Origin: JBOFDK01 sp051650305
GTDB taxonomy: Bacteria; Bacillota; Clostridia; Lachnospirales; Cellulosilyticaceae
DNA length: 57,617 nt
Assembly (NCBI GenBank): GCA_051650305.1
Contig: JBOFIT010000027.1
Coordinates: 1-57,617, forward strand
Reading direction: 5' to 3'
Shown: positions 16,653 to 25,668 of the stretch, one piece after another
Numbering within the stretch: the stretch's first letter is position 1
Layout of the letters: each line of letters starts with the position of its first letter
Notes under the pieces: generated by a model
The model's input: the letters and a program-made list of their open reading frames with translations, nothing else
Told to the model about the DNA's origin: nothing
Databases searched by the model: none
Translations under genes and position numbers: made by a program

Positions 16653-18065
16653 TTATACTGGATAAGCTTTGTTTTCTGTATCTGCCAATGTAAGATCTAC
16701 TTTCTTTTGCTGTGCTTCGCGATGTTTGAAAAACTCTGTTGCAACTTGTGGGAATAATGCATAAGACAAGATATCTTCATCTTGTTGTTTATACATAAGC
16801 ATTTCTTTTTCAAGTGTATGTAGCTCTGGCTTGAGAAGATCTGCTGGACGACAAGTGATGCGTTCTGCATCGCCAATAACTGCTTTAATGACGTCATCTT
16901 GGATTGGTACAGATGTTTGACCATACTCCCCACGAACAACTGCTTTTGACTCTTTAGATACCATCTTATAGCGCTCACCTGCAAGTACGTTAAGTACTGC
17001 TTGTGTTCCTACAATTTGACTACTTGGTGTTACAAGTGGGATATAACCAAAGTCTGCACGTACACGTGGGATTTCTTTTAATACATCGTAGAACTTATCT
17101 TCTGCTTTTTGTTCTTTAAGTTGTGATACAAGGTTTGAAAGCATTCCCCCTGGCACTTGGTAACGAAGTGTATTGATATCTACTGCTAGTACCTTTGTAT
17201 TAAGAAGGCCACTTGCGAGTGCTTCTTCACGCATTGGTCTGAAGTATTCTGTCACTTCATTCAGTATTTCTTGGTTGATGCCTGTATCATAAGGTGTTCC
17301 TTTGAATGTTTCTACTAAAACTTCTGTTGCTGGCTGAGATGTGCCCATCGCAAGTGGTGACATGGCTGTATCGATAATGTCACAGCCTGCTTCTACTGCT
17401 TTAAGGTAAGTCATACTTGCCACACCACTTGTATAGTGTGTATGAAGTTGAAGCGGAATGCTTACATTGGTTTTTAATGCACGAATAAGTCTTTCTGCTT
17501 CAAATGGTACGAGAAGTCCCGCCATATCTTTAATACAGATTGAGTGTGCACCCATTTCTTCGATTTGCTTTGCAAGTTGGATGTAGTACTCAAGTGTATG
17601 GACATCACTTAATGTATAAGAGATGGCAACTTGTGCGTGTCCGCCTTCTTTACGTGTCGCATCTACTGATGTTTGAAGGTTACGCATATCGTTAAGTGCA
17701 TCGAAGATACGGATGATATCAATACCGTTTGCAATACTTTTTTGTACGAAGTATTCTACCACATCATCTGCATAGTGACGGTAACCTAAGATATTTTGTC
17801 CTCTAAAGAGCATTTGAAGTTTTGTATTTTTGATTTCTGCACGGAGTTTACGTAATCTTTCCCATGGGTCTTCTTTTAAGAAACGAAGACATGCATCGAA
17901 AGTTGCACCGCCCCATACTTCCATGGCATAAAAGCCTGCTTTGTCCATTGTCGCTGCAATAGGTAGCATTTCTTCTGTTGTCATACGTGTTGCAAGTAAG
18001 GATTGATGTGCATCACGTAGTGTTGTATCCATTATTTTAACTGGTCTTACATTTGTTTCTAGCAT
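16653..18065 (-). CDS. oadA: Oxaloacetate decarboxylase alpha / 5S-type carboxyltransferase, no biotin domain
   Basis: Moves a carboxyl group between oxaloacetate (or pyruvate) and carrier biotin. The TIM-barrel HMGL-like domain (about 5-270) shows DTTLRDAHQS with metal-binding Asp13, the reactive-lysine motif CIKDMAG (Lys179) and metal-binding His208/His210 (LHTHYTSG). The PYC_OADA conserved domain follows (about 290-450). At 470 residues it lacks the biotinyl domain of the roughly 600-residue Klebsiella OadA; the carrier is a separate gene upstream. This matches the 5S subunit of transcarboxylase. It is the last gene of the operon. Confidence 0.92.
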   Translation of the reverse strand: MLETNVRPVKIMDTTLRDAHQSLLATRMTTEEMLPIAATMDKAGFYAMEVWGGATFDACLRFLKEDPWERLRKLRAEIKNTKLQMLFRGQNILGYRHYADDVVEYFVQKSIANGIDIIRIFDALNDMRNLQTSVDATRKEGGHAQVAISYTLSDVHTLEYYIQLAKQIEEMGAHSICIKDMAGLLVPFEAERLIRALKTNVSIPLQLHTHYTSGVASMTYLKAVEAGCDIIDTAMSPLAMGTSQPATEVLVETFKGTPYDTGINQEILNEVTEYFRPMREEALASGLLNTKVLAVDINTLRYQVPGGMLSNLVSQLKEQKAEDKFYDVLKEIPRVRADFGYIPLVTPSSQIVGTQAVLNVLAGERYKMVSKESKAVVRGEYGQTSVPIQDDVIKAVIGDAERITCRPADLLKPELHTLEKEMLMYKQQDEDILSYALFPQVATEFFKHREAQQKKVDLTLADTENKAYPV

Positions 18066-18082
18066 AATTTAGCCTCCCCTTA

Positions 18083-19252
18083 TTAACCGTAAATTGATAG
18101 TAATACCCCTGCAGCGATAGCCGAGCCAATAACCCCTGCTACGTTTGGTCCCATTGCATGCATGAGTAAGAAGTTCGTTGGACATTCTTGTTGTCCTACT
18201 TTTTGAACAACACGTGCTGCCATTGGTACTGCAGATACCCCAGCTGCTCCAATAAGTGGATTTACTTTTTTACCACTTAAGTGGTACATCACAAGACCAA
18301 AGAGTACCCCTGATGCTGTTCCGATAATAAAGGCAAATAAGCCTAGTGCTAAGATGCCTAGTGTTTGACCATTTAAGAATTTTTCTGCACTTGTAGATGC
18401 CCCTACTGATAAACCTAGTAGAATAGTAATAATAGACATCATGGCATTGCTTGCTACATCTGCAAGTCTATTGGTTGCAGCAACTTCTTTTAATAAGTTA
18501 CCAAACATAAGCATTCCTATAAGCGTTCCTGCTGATGGTAAAAGAAGTGATACTGCGATGGTTACGATAATTGGAAAGACAACTTTCTCTACTTTTGATA
18601 CTGGGCGTAATTGCTCCATTTTCACCATACGTTGCTCTTTTGTTGTTAGAAGCTTCATAATCGGTGGTTGAATAACGGGTACAAGGGCCATATAAGAATA
18701 AGCCGATACCGCAATGGCACCTAGTAAATCTGGCGCAAGCTTTGTCGCAAGGTAGATTGATGTAGGACCATCTGCCCCACCTATGATACCGATTGATGCG
18801 GCTTCTGGGCCTGTAAAGCCTAAAAGAAGTGCGCCCAAGAATGCTACGAAAATACCAATTTGTGCTGCTGCTCCTAAAAGTAAGCTTTTTGGATTGGCAA
18901 TAAGTGGACCAAAGTCAGTCATGGCACCTACCCCAATAAAAATCAGTGGTGGGAAAATCCCTAGCTCTTTTCCCATGCCTATGTAGTAAAGGAGTCCGCC
19001 TGGCTCCATCTTCCCTGTCACCTCATTCATTACCCCTGGTGCTGTAATGCCTACACCTGGTAAGTTAACAAGTAACATCCCAAATGCAATAGGTACGAGA
19101 AGTAAAGGTTCAAACCCCTTTGCAATGGCTAAGTAAAGTAATCCACACGCAAGTAAAATCATAGCCACATACTTTATATCAAGTTGTGCGAAGCCAGATC
19201 CAGCAAAGAAACCTTGAATTGACTCCATAAAGACACTGCCTATATTCATCAC
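18083..19252 (-). CDS. oadB: Sodium-pumping decarboxylase beta subunit (OadB/MmdB)
   Basis: Integral membrane protein that releases CO2 from carboxybiotin and exports sodium. Many hydrophobic helices are visible. GGADGPTSIYLATKLAP contains the conserved Asp needed for sodium movement, and SAYSYMALVPVIQPP and GPNVAGVIGSAIAAG carry the conserved Tyr and Ser regions. The length of 389 fits. AAGGAGG precedes the adjacent GTG/ATG start pair. It lies between the biotin carrier and oadA with short gaps. Sequence cannot tell OadB, MmdB and GcdB apart; one pump must serve both carboxyltransferases of this operon. Confidence 0.93.
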   Translation of the reverse strand: MMNIGSVFMESIQGFFAGSGFAQLDIKYVAMILLACGLLYLAIAKGFEPLLLVPIAFGMLLVNLPGVGITAPGVMNEVTGKMEPGGLLYYIGMGKELGIFPPLIFIGVGAMTDFGPLIANPKSLLLGAAAQIGIFVAFLGALLLGFTGPEAASIGIIGGADGPTSIYLATKLAPDLLGAIAVSAYSYMALVPVIQPPIMKLLTTKEQRMVKMEQLRPVSKVEKVVFPIIVTIAVSLLLPSAGTLIGMLMFGNLLKEVAATNRLADVASNAMMSIITILLGLSVGASTSAEKFLNGQTLGILALGLFAFIIGTASGVLFGLVMYHLSGKKVNPLIGAAGVSAVPMAARVVQKVGQQECPTNFLLMHAMGPNVAGVIGSAIAAGVLLSIYG

Positions 19253-19285
19253 TCTGTTCCTCCTTTATAGAGTTAAGTACAGCTA

Positions 19286-19666
19286 TTAGTTAATGGTTAC
19301 AATAACGTCGTTAGCTTCAACCATTGCGCCTGCAGATACATTTACAGATGCAACTGTGCCTGATGCACTAGCAAATACTTCATTTTCCATTTTCATTGCT
19401 TCAAGAACGGCTACTAAGTCACCTTCTTTAATTTGTTGTCCAACGCTTACTTTCACATCTACAATCTTTCCTGGCATTGGTGCTACGACTTTATTTGCCC
19501 CTGCTGCACTTGGTGCTGCCGCTGGCACTACTGGTGCTTGTGCCACTGGTGCTACTGCCACTGGTGCTGCTACTGGTCTTGTAGGTGCTGTCTGGAATCC
19601 TCCACCTACTTCTTCTACTTCTACCTCATATGTATTACCGTTAACTGTTACTTGAAATTTTCTCAT
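19286..19666 (-). CDS. Biotin carboxyl carrier protein of the decarboxylase
   Basis: Carries the carboxyl group on biotin from the cytoplasmic carboxyltransferases to OadB. The biotinyl domain covers residues 58-126 and has the modification motif EAMKMEN with Lys92. Before it runs an Ala/Pro/Val-rich flexible linker (about 28-57), and the N-terminus MRKFQVTVNGNTYEVEVEEV is the short strand pair seen in MmdC and the 1.3S transcarboxylase subunit. It lies between the gamma-like gene and oadB. The low-complexity linker creates long antisense open frames that are not genes. Confidence 0.94.
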   Translation of the reverse strand: MRKFQVTVNGNTYEVEVEEVGGGFQTAPTRPVAAPVAVAPVAQAPVVPAAAPSAAGANKVVAPMPGKIVDVKVSVGQQIKEGDLVAVLEAMKMENEVFASASGTVASVNVSAGAMVEANDVIVTIN

Positions 19667-19698
19667 GACCTATGTCCTCCTCTTACATTTCTCTATGA

Positions 19699-20052
19699 TT
19701 ATGATCTTGTTTGTCTATTGACTTGTCTTAATGAACGCACACGTAATGCATCTGTTGTTGTCCCTAGACTCGCTGCAATAGCTGCTGTAATAACGGCTAC
19801 TAATTCTAAGTCATCTGAAACTGCTGCAACAGGTGCTACTGGTTCAGCTACCACTGGTGTCACTGGTTGGGTCGCAACCTTTTTCGTCTTTGTACCTTGT
19901 GTCTTATCTACAATGATACTCACGATTTTGATGAGTGCGATCAGTAGTACCAGGGCAAAGAATACCATACTTACACCGATTAAAAAGACACTAAACCCAC
20001 CTAAGAACGATTCAAAACACGCTTGAAAATCATATTGCTTTGTAAAAATCAC
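19699..20052 (-). CDS. OadG/MmdD-like small membrane subunit
   Basis: Gamma/delta-type subunit that anchors and stabilises the decarboxylase complex. One membrane helix (about 15-43, GFSVFLIGVSMVFFALVLLIAL) is followed by a Pro/Val/Ala linker and a C-terminal stretch ELVAVITAAIAASLG, as in OadG_gamma proteins. There is no ATG at the front. GTG occurs at 20061 and 20052; AAGGTAGG is 8 bases from the second, so I use 20052 (117 residues). Its ribosome binding site overlaps the mmdA stop, implying coupling. Confidence 0.82.
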   Translation of the reverse strand: MIFTKQYDFQACFESFLGGFSVFLIGVSMVFFALVLLIALIKIVSIIVDKTQGTKTKKVATQPVTPVVAEPVAPVAAVSDDLELVAVITAAIAASLGTTTDALRVRSLRQVNRQTRS

Positions 20053-20066
20053 TGCAATCACCTACC

Positions 20067-21575
20067 TTATACTGTTGGGTGCTTTTTATACGTTTCAGCT
20101 ACTTGTTTTGTTAATAGAATTTCAAGTGCTGCAATCACACGTTTTCTTGTTGCTGCTGGCTCGATGATATCATCTATGTATCCTCTCGCCGCTACACCAT
20201 ACGCGCTACTCATTGCTTCATAATCTGCTATTTTTTCAGCCATAACTGCTTGTGGATCTTGTGCTTTTGCAATCTCATCCCCAAACATAATTTTTACAGC
20301 GCTGCTACTATTCATCACAGATACTTCCGCTGTTGGCCATGCATACACATAGTCGCAACCAATGTGCTTGCTATTCATTGTAATGTAAGTTGTACCATAG
20401 GCCTCTTTAAGGATTACATTAATCTTAGGCACTGTAGCACTTGCAAAAGCATGTACAAGTTTACTTGCTTCTTTTATAATACCGCGTTTTTCAGTTTCTA
20501 CTGTAGAAGTAAAGTGCTGAATGTTTGTGAGTGTCACAAGTGGAATATTAAAGGCATCACAGAATGTTACAAACTCTGTCACTTTTTGGATTGCATCCAC
20601 ATCCATTGTTTGATTTTGGTTCCCTACAAACCCTACAGTTGCACCATTAAGGCGTCCGAATGCCACCATAGCATCTTGCCCATACGCGCCGTAAAGCTCT
20701 AAGTATTCATTGTTATCCGCAATTGACTCAATGACATGTGCAACGCTTCCTACTTCAAAATCAAATTGATTAAGGTTTGGATCCACACGGTTTAAGTCAT
20801 CTGTACATGGATAACATGGTACCTCTTCACCATTATTGCTTGGTAAGTACCCAAGTAAAGTTACAACTTCTGCAATAAGGTCTTCTTCATTTTCATAACC
20901 TGATACAGCTAGTCCACTTTCACTAAGATGTACTTTTGGTGCTGCGATCGCATCGTAAGATGCACCTTTTTCTTCTAATGTGTTTGGACTGTTGAGGAAC
21001 ATACGTCCATTTTTGGTAGCAATAAATGTAAAGTCTGAAAGTCCTGCTACAAAAGATACACCACCTGCACAATCGCCACATACAACGGCAATTTGAGGAA
21101 TAACGCCTGATGCTTTTGCCATTTGGTTAAAGAGTGCACCATAACCTTGTAAAGCATCAATGCTTTCTTCTAAGCGAAGTCCAATGGTATCAATAAAGCC
21201 TACGACTGGTGCGCCCATTTTCATGGCATCTTCATATGTTTTAACGATTTTTTGTGCATGGACTTCCCCTATAGACCCACCTAAAGTGGTAGCATCTTGG
21301 CTATACACATACACAAGGCTACCATTGACGGTTCCATAACCACACACCACCCCATCTGCTGGTGTATCGTTCATCCCCTTATTAAATGCTGTGCTTCTAC
21401 TTTTCATAAAAGTACCAATCTCAACGAAACTATCGTCGTCTAGTAATGCTTTTACCCTGTCCCTTGCCGTTAGCTTACCTTTCGCTAACACTGCCTTTTT
21501 AGCTTCGTCATTAACGCTAGTTTGAATTGCTAGCCTGCGAGCTTCTAGTTCAGTTAATTTTTGTAAAGTGCTCAT
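20067..21575 (-). CDS. mmdA: Methylmalonyl-CoA decarboxylase alpha / 12S-type carboxyltransferase
   Basis: Carboxyltransferase that moves a carboxyl group between an acyl-CoA (methylmalonyl/propionyl or malonyl/acetyl) and biotin. It has the two crotonase-like halves of the family: QDATTLGGSIGEVHAQK and CGDCAGGVSF in the first, AYGTTYITMNSKHIGCD and YAWPTAEVSVM in the second. The 502 residues compare with about 510. The pocket region reads CGDCAGGVSFVAG rather than the more usual CAGGAVYSP of methylmalonyl enzymes, so the acyl-CoA is not certain. Start at 21575 with TTGGAGGG; first gene of the operon, with a strong promoter. Confidence 0.9.
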   Translation of the reverse strand: MSTLQKLTELEARRLAIQTSVNDEAKKAVLAKGKLTARDRVKALLDDDSFVEIGTFMKSRSTAFNKGMNDTPADGVVCGYGTVNGSLVYVYSQDATTLGGSIGEVHAQKIVKTYEDAMKMGAPVVGFIDTIGLRLEESIDALQGYGALFNQMAKASGVIPQIAVVCGDCAGGVSFVAGLSDFTFIATKNGRMFLNSPNTLEEKGASYDAIAAPKVHLSESGLAVSGYENEEDLIAEVVTLLGYLPSNNGEEVPCYPCTDDLNRVDPNLNQFDFEVGSVAHVIESIADNNEYLELYGAYGQDAMVAFGRLNGATVGFVGNQNQTMDVDAIQKVTEFVTFCDAFNIPLVTLTNIQHFTSTVETEKRGIIKEASKLVHAFASATVPKINVILKEAYGTTYITMNSKHIGCDYVYAWPTAEVSVMNSSSAVKIMFGDEIAKAQDPQAVMAEKIADYEAMSSAYGVAARGYIDDIIEPAATRKRVIAALEILLTKQVAETYKKHPTV

Positions 21576-21632
21576 CTGATACCCTCCAATTTTAATTTTT
21601 ACTTAAATCAAAGTGCAAATATCGCAATTATT

Positions 21633-21661
21633 ATTATACTAAACTGAACTTTATAAAACAA
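21633..21661 (-). promoter_or_regulatory. Promoter of the mmdA-oadA operon
   Basis: Minus strand TTGTTT (21661-21656), exactly 17 bases, and a perfect TATAAT (21638-21633), about 58 bases before the mmdA start. Confidence 0.72.
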
Positions 21662-21705
21662 GGTAAATATGCAACAAATTACTACATTTTATTTAATTGT
21701 ATATA

Positions 21706-22269
21706 TTATTTTTTAATTATCAAAAAAGCATGTGGGCAAGGTTTCTTAACATTTTGCACATCAATCTCCAAAATAGAGAGTTCTTTTTTATGCAAACTCT
21801 GTAAGTAATCCCTAATCGCATGATGCTCTTTTTCTCCTTCTGGATGCCCTGGATAGGTCATAACGACCATCATTCCTTCATCCGCTAACTGATTGATTGT
21901 CTTCTCAATTGCACTTAAACTACTGTGTACTTGGGTTACAATGTTCTTATCGCCACCTGGTAGATACCCTAAGTTAAACATGGCAATATCAATGGGTTCT
22001 TGAATATACACATCTACTAGATCATGGGAATCTTGAATAAGTCGAATGTTTTTTGTGCTTTCTTTTACTTTACCGTTGCATATAGCCACGGCTTCTTCCT
22101 GAATGTCAAAGCCATAAATGGTATGAATCTTTTTTTGTGCATTTAAAAACTCTAGGTCAAAACCATTCCCTAGAGTTCCATCCACAGCAATTAATTGTTC
22201 TTTTTGCTGTGCTGCTATATGTGCTGCTAACCACTGATGCACGTTTGTCGTCATATTTCTACTGAGCAT
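21706..22269 (-). CDS. mnmM: tRNA methyltransferase MnmM (YtqB family)
   Basis: SAM-dependent methyltransferase; Bacillus YtqB/MnmM finishes the mnm5s2U wobble modification of tRNA. The SAM-binding motif is VDGTLGNGFD (about 29-38), GFDIQEEAV is the acidic loop, and NLGYLPGGDK and MTYPGHPEGEKEH are characteristic of the family, which was formerly annotated as putative rRNA methylase. The length of 187 is normal. It overlaps the end of rluB by 11 bases and uses a GGAGG inside that gene, so it is translationally coupled. Confidence 0.88.
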   Translation of the reverse strand: MLSRNMTTNVHQWLAAHIAAQQKEQLIAVDGTLGNGFDLEFLNAQKKIHTIYGFDIQEEAVAICNGKVKESTKNIRLIQDSHDLVDVYIQEPIDIAMFNLGYLPGGDKNIVTQVHSSLSAIEKTINQLADEGMMVVMTYPGHPEGEKEHHAIRDYLQSLHKKELSILEIDVQNVKKPCPHAFLIIKK

Positions 22270-22984
22270 CTTGTATGCCTCCTATTTGCTTTAAGTAGCG
22301 TACTTCGTCTTGTGTAAGTGGGCGATAAGTACCTGGCTCTAAGTTACCGATGGTTAACTTACCGATGGCCACACGCTGAAGTTTAAGCACACTATGGCCT
22401 ACTGCTTCGCACATTTTTCTGACTTGTCTATTTTTACCTTCATGGATGGTAATGCTTAAAGTCGTCGTCGTTCCCCCACCACTTTCTTGCTTAACGACAG
22501 CTGGCGCTGTAAGGTAGTTATCAATGATGACACCTTGTGTAAGCTTTGCAATACTTGACCCTGTGACATGACCTTTTACTTTCGCTAAATACGTTTTAGG
22601 GACATCATGCTTCGGATGTGTAAGTGCATAAGTAAGTGCACCATCATTTGTCATAAGAAGGAGTCCTGACGTATTGTAGTCAAGTCGACCTACTGGAAAG
22701 ACACGTTGATCTACTTTGTCAAGAAGATCCATCACAGTAGGTCTATTTTTTTCATCCGCTACGCTTGTAATGTACCCCACTGGTTTATTGAGTAAATAAT
22801 ACACTTCTTTTTCCTTCATTTGTACCGGTTTGTTATCAAAAGTAACTTGATCACCTGCTTCTACTTTGACACCTAATTCCGTTACTACTTGTCCATTGAT
22901 TTGGACACGCCCTGCTAAAATGTGCTCTTCGCACTTTCTTCTTGAATCTACACCAGCTTGTGCAAGGTATTTTTGTAATCGCAT
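22259..22984 (-). CDS. rluB: Pseudouridine synthase RluB (RsuA family)
   Basis: Makes pseudouridine in 23S rRNA near the peptidyl transferase centre in its namesakes. An S4 RNA-binding domain (1-60) is followed by the catalytic domain, with GRLDYNTSGLL placing the catalytic Asp at 102. The length of 241 fits. It follows a D,D-carboxypeptidase gene and precedes mnmM. RluB or the RsuA-type 16S enzyme cannot be strictly separated by eye, but the place after scpB-dac is the one held by rluB in Bacillus. Confidence 0.88.
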   Translation of the reverse strand: MRLQKYLAQAGVDSRRKCEEHILAGRVQINGQVVTELGVKVEAGDQVTFDNKPVQMKEKEVYYLLNKPVGYITSVADEKNRPTVMDLLDKVDQRVFPVGRLDYNTSGLLLMTNDGALTYALTHPKHDVPKTYLAKVKGHVTGSSIAKLTQGVIIDNYLTAPAVVKQESGGGTTTTLSITIHEGKNRQVRKMCEAVGHSVLKLQRVAIGKLTIGNLEPGTYRPLTQDEVRYLKQIGGIQDAQ

Positions 22985-23005
22985 ATTGCCACCAATCCTT
23001 TATCT

Positions 23006-24148
23006 TTATTTCTTATTAAATAATTTTCTTATATAGTCTTTTAATGTTGCTTTTTCTATTGTGTCTTTGGCAAGTAGCTTAGTGGTCATAATAACTTCTT
23101 CACCACATACGACCTGTGCTTCGCCTACTGCTTCATTGGCCGCAATAGGTGCCGTTAAAGTTTCTGGTAATGTGAGTTTCACATACACAGCTTGTGTTTC
23201 TTCGTCGGTTAAAGGCACGACTACGCGGTCTTCATACACCACCCTAACTTGTTCTTCCTTGCCTTTTTTTACAGTGACGTCTCTCACTTCTTCACCTTCA
23301 CCTACCACTTGATAGGGGTCGTAGTTTGCATAACCATAATTCAGCATTTTCTTTACATCTGTGTATTTACGGCTTTTGGCTGGTTTATCACAGCCCGCAC
23401 CTAACGCCACACCGATGAGTTTCATGCCTTCTTTATCGGCCGCCCCTACAAAGCAATGGCCTGCCTTACTTGTATACCCCGTCTTAACACCTATAGCACC
23501 ACCATACTCCCGTATAAAACGATTTTTGTTAATAAGCTGATGGACTTTGCTGCCTTTTAAAGGCTCACTAGGGATTTGCTTGTCCAGGGTATTGGTAATT
23601 TCGATAAACTTAGGGTTTTCTAGAGCGTAGGCTGTGATAAGCGCCATATCATAAGGGGTGGAATAATGACTTTCACCATCCAATCCATTAGGCGTTTCAA
23701 AGCTTGTATCGTTTGCTCCTAAGGATTTTGCTTTATCCGTCATCATCTGACAGAAGTTTTCGACACTGCCTCCGACATGCTCCGCAATGGCAACTGCGCT
23801 ATCATTGTGGGATTCCATCATCAATGAGTAGAGTAGATCTCCTAATGTTTGCTTTTCATCTACTTGCAGTCCTAGCTTTACTTTCGGTGCTTTGGCCGCT
23901 CTTGATGTGGCGGTTACCACTTCATCTAACGCATTGTTCTCCAATGCAAGGATACAAGTCATAATTTTGGTTGTACTGGCCATAGGCATCTGATCATAGC
24001 CATGATTTTCATACAGTACACGCTTACTTTCTTGATCCATAAGCAGTGTGCCTTTAGAGTAGATTCTCTCCATATCTTGAGCGCCTACTACCAACTGCGT
24101 ACTTATAAGTAGCCCGATGCCAAAGAAAAGTCCTTTTTTACTTTTCAT
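23006..24148 (-). CDS. D-alanyl-D-alanine carboxypeptidase (PBP5*-like)
   Basis: Exported peptidase that trims the last D-Ala from peptidoglycan stems. It has a cleavable signal peptide (about 1-23), and active-site motifs STTK (Ser58-Lys61), SHN (113-115) and KTG (222-224), then a beta-rich PBP5 C-terminal domain and a short basic end without a clear long amphipathic anchor. Its position between scpB and rluB is that of dacB (PBP5*), the spore-cortex enzyme, in Bacillus; spmA and spmB, which usually sit between, are missing. A forespore-type promoter can be read upstream. Confidence 0.88.
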   Translation of the reverse strand: MKSKKGLFFGIGLLISTQLVVGAQDMERIYSKGTLLMDQESKRVLYENHGYDQMPMASTTKIMTCILALENNALDEVVTATSRAAKAPKVKLGLQVDEKQTLGDLLYSLMMESHNDSAVAIAEHVGGSVENFCQMMTDKAKSLGANDTSFETPNGLDGESHYSTPYDMALITAYALENPKFIEITNTLDKQIPSEPLKGSKVHQLINKNRFIREYGGAIGVKTGYTSKAGHCFVGAADKEGMKLIGVALGAGCDKPAKSRKYTDVKKMLNYGYANYDPYQVVGEGEEVRDVTVKKGKEEQVRVVYEDRVVVPLTDEETQAVYVKLTLPETLTAPIAANEAVGEAQVVCGEEVIMTTKLLAKDTIEKATLKDYIRKLFNKK

Positions 24149-24182
24149 TCTAAAGCCTCCTTTATATACTTTGGGTATATTT

Positions 24183-24212
24183 TAGAGTGCCGCAAAACAG
24201 GAAATTTTATGC
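24183..24212 (-). promoter_or_regulatory. Possible sporulation promoter before the PBP5*-like gene
   Basis: Minus strand GCATA (24212-24208), 18 bases, CACTCTA (24189-24183), near the SigG pattern (GNATA - 18 - CATNNTA, one -10 mismatch). The -35 also fits SigE. Weak evidence on its own. Confidence 0.3.
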
Positions 24213-24231
24213 ATATAAAGGCAGGGGGATT

Positions 24232-24810
24232 CTACTCCCCCTGTGGCTCACTTCGATAGTTCATTTCTTCTTCGATTTCTTTTTTAAAGCGCTCGATAAG
24301 TTCTTCTTGAACTTTAGGGAGCTCTTCAAGGTTCTTAAAGCCAAAGTGTCTTAAGAAACCATTGGTCGTACCGAAAAGAATAGGCCTTCCGATAACATTC
24401 AGTCGTCCTACATCTTCTATCAGATCATACTCTAAAAGTTTACTTACGGCATGCTCTGATCGTACACCTCTTACATCTTCAATTTGTGCTTTTGTAATCG
24501 GCTGTGAATAAGCGACAATAGCTAACGTCTCAAGTAATGCTTGTGTCAGTAATTTCTTTACGGGCTTTTGCTTGAAGCGTTGTATGTAAAGGCTATTCTT
24601 AGGTGATGTGCACATCTGATACCCATTGTCTACTTCTACAATTTCTATGCCACTATTACCTTTACGGTAAATATCATTCAAACGGTAAACAGCCATATGC
24701 ACTGTAATCTCTTCGGCATCACATACGTCACAAATCTTACCACTTGGAATGCTGTCACCTGAAAAGAAAAGTAGTGACTCTATAATGCTTTCAAGTTCAG
24801 TCTTTTCCAT
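24232..24810 (-). CDS. scpB: Segregation and condensation protein ScpB
   Basis: Winged-helix (kite) partner of the SMC condensin that organises and separates the chromosome. Two tandem winged-helix domains can be followed, with the family marker QPITKAQIEDVRGVRSE near residue 110 and LFGTTNGFLRHFG near 150. The length of 192 is usual. It overlaps the end of scpA by 14 bases, typical of scpAB, so the two are made together. Confidence 0.95.
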   Translation of the reverse strand: MEKTELESIIESLLFFSGDSIPSGKICDVCDAEEITVHMAVYRLNDIYRKGNSGIEIVEVDNGYQMCTSPKNSLYIQRFKQKPVKKLLTQALLETLAIVAYSQPITKAQIEDVRGVRSEHAVSKLLEYDLIEDVGRLNVIGRPILFGTTNGFLRHFGFKNLEELPKVQEELIERFKKEIEEEMNYRSEPQGE

Positions 24811-25558
24811 CTTCCTTCACCCCCATAATGATAATATCCTCCATCAAGTCTGCTTGATAAATGTGAATCTGCTTTTTATGAACCAACTCCAGTATTGCCA
24901 TAAAGGTAACGATTAATTCAACTTTAGGCATACTTCTCTCACACAAACTAAAAAAGGATACTTGCCCTTGTAGCTCCACAAGATTGAGAAGGTATACGCT
25001 CTTTTCTTCGATTGTATAGCTGTCTTTCTTTAAGATACTTGAATCAATCTTTTTTTCTTTTTGTTTGGTGATAATTTGCTTTTGTTTAAGAAGGTTTTGG
25101 AATACTTCATAAAGTTGCTCTAAGGTAACACCGCCCAAAAGATCCTCTGTCGTAGGCACCGGTGCTTCAATATCGCTTGGAATTTCTTGATTTCTAAAGC
25201 AATAATCACTGGACATATTTTGTCTTTCATCTAATTCTGTAGAGACATACTTAATCTTTTTATATTCGATAAGCTTTCGAATAAGCTCTTCTCTTGGATC
25301 TTCTTCCTCTTCACCATTATCTTTTGGATGCTTTGGAAGAAGCATTTTTGATTTGATCAGTAATAAAGTTGATGCCATCACAATAAACTCACTCATTTGC
25401 TCAAGCTCTAGTGTTGTACAAGCATCTAAATATGCCATATATTGATCTGTAATAGATGAAATTTCTATATCGTAAATACTCATCTTATTTTTTTCTAGTA
25501 AATAGAGTAAGAGATCTAATGGTCCCTCAAAGTCTTCTAATTTAAATGTTACACTCAT
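24797..25558 (-). CDS. scpA: Segregation and condensation protein ScpA
   Basis: Kleisin that bridges the SMC heads and binds ScpB. The N-terminus FKLEDFEGPLDLLLYLLEKNKM is diagnostic, followed by MASTLLLIKSKMLLP, an acidic and coiled middle, and a C-terminal winged helix (about 180-245) that contacts the SMC cap. It is 253 residues. Start at 25558, with its own sigma-A promoter about 37 bases upstream. scpA is the first gene of the run scpA-scpB-dac-rluB-mnmM. Confidence 0.95.
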   Translation of the reverse strand: MSVTFKLEDFEGPLDLLLYLLEKNKMSIYDIEISSITDQYMAYLDACTTLELEQMSEFIVMASTLLLIKSKMLLPKHPKDNGEEEEDPREELIRKLIEYKKIKYVSTELDERQNMSSDYCFRNQEIPSDIEAPVPTTEDLLGGVTLEQLYEVFQNLLKQKQIITKQKEKKIDSSILKKDSYTIEEKSVYLLNLVELQGQVSFFSLCERSMPKVELIVTFMAILELVHKKQIHIYQADLMEDIIIMGVKEDGKD

Positions 25559-25594
25559 ACAGCAACTCCTTTATTTGGATGAAACACTCTATTT

Positions 25595-25623
25595 ATTCTA
25601 TAAGGATTTGTGTGAGATTGCAA
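25595..25623 (-). promoter_or_regulatory. scpA promoter
   Basis: Minus strand TTGCAA (25623-25618), 17 bases, TAGAAT (25600-25595). Confidence 0.65.
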
Positions 25624-25633
25624 GAACTATGTC

Positions 25634-25658
25634 AAAAACCCCCTATAAATATAGGGGG
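25634..25658 (-). terminator. Terminator after dacF
   Basis: CCCCCTATA (25639-25647) / TATAGGGGG (25650-25658) with a five-T run on the minus strand. The loop is only 2 bases if fully paired, so the outer pairs probably form the working stem. Confidence 0.85.
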
Positions 25659-25668
25659 AACAATGACT

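Noticed and set aside
19293..20026. Two long plus-strand open frames (120 and 197 codons) opposite the biotin carrier and OadG-like genes
   Set aside because: They are antisense shadows of the Ala/Pro/Val-rich linkers; they lack ribosome binding sites and have low-complexity Cys/Trp/Thr-rich products.
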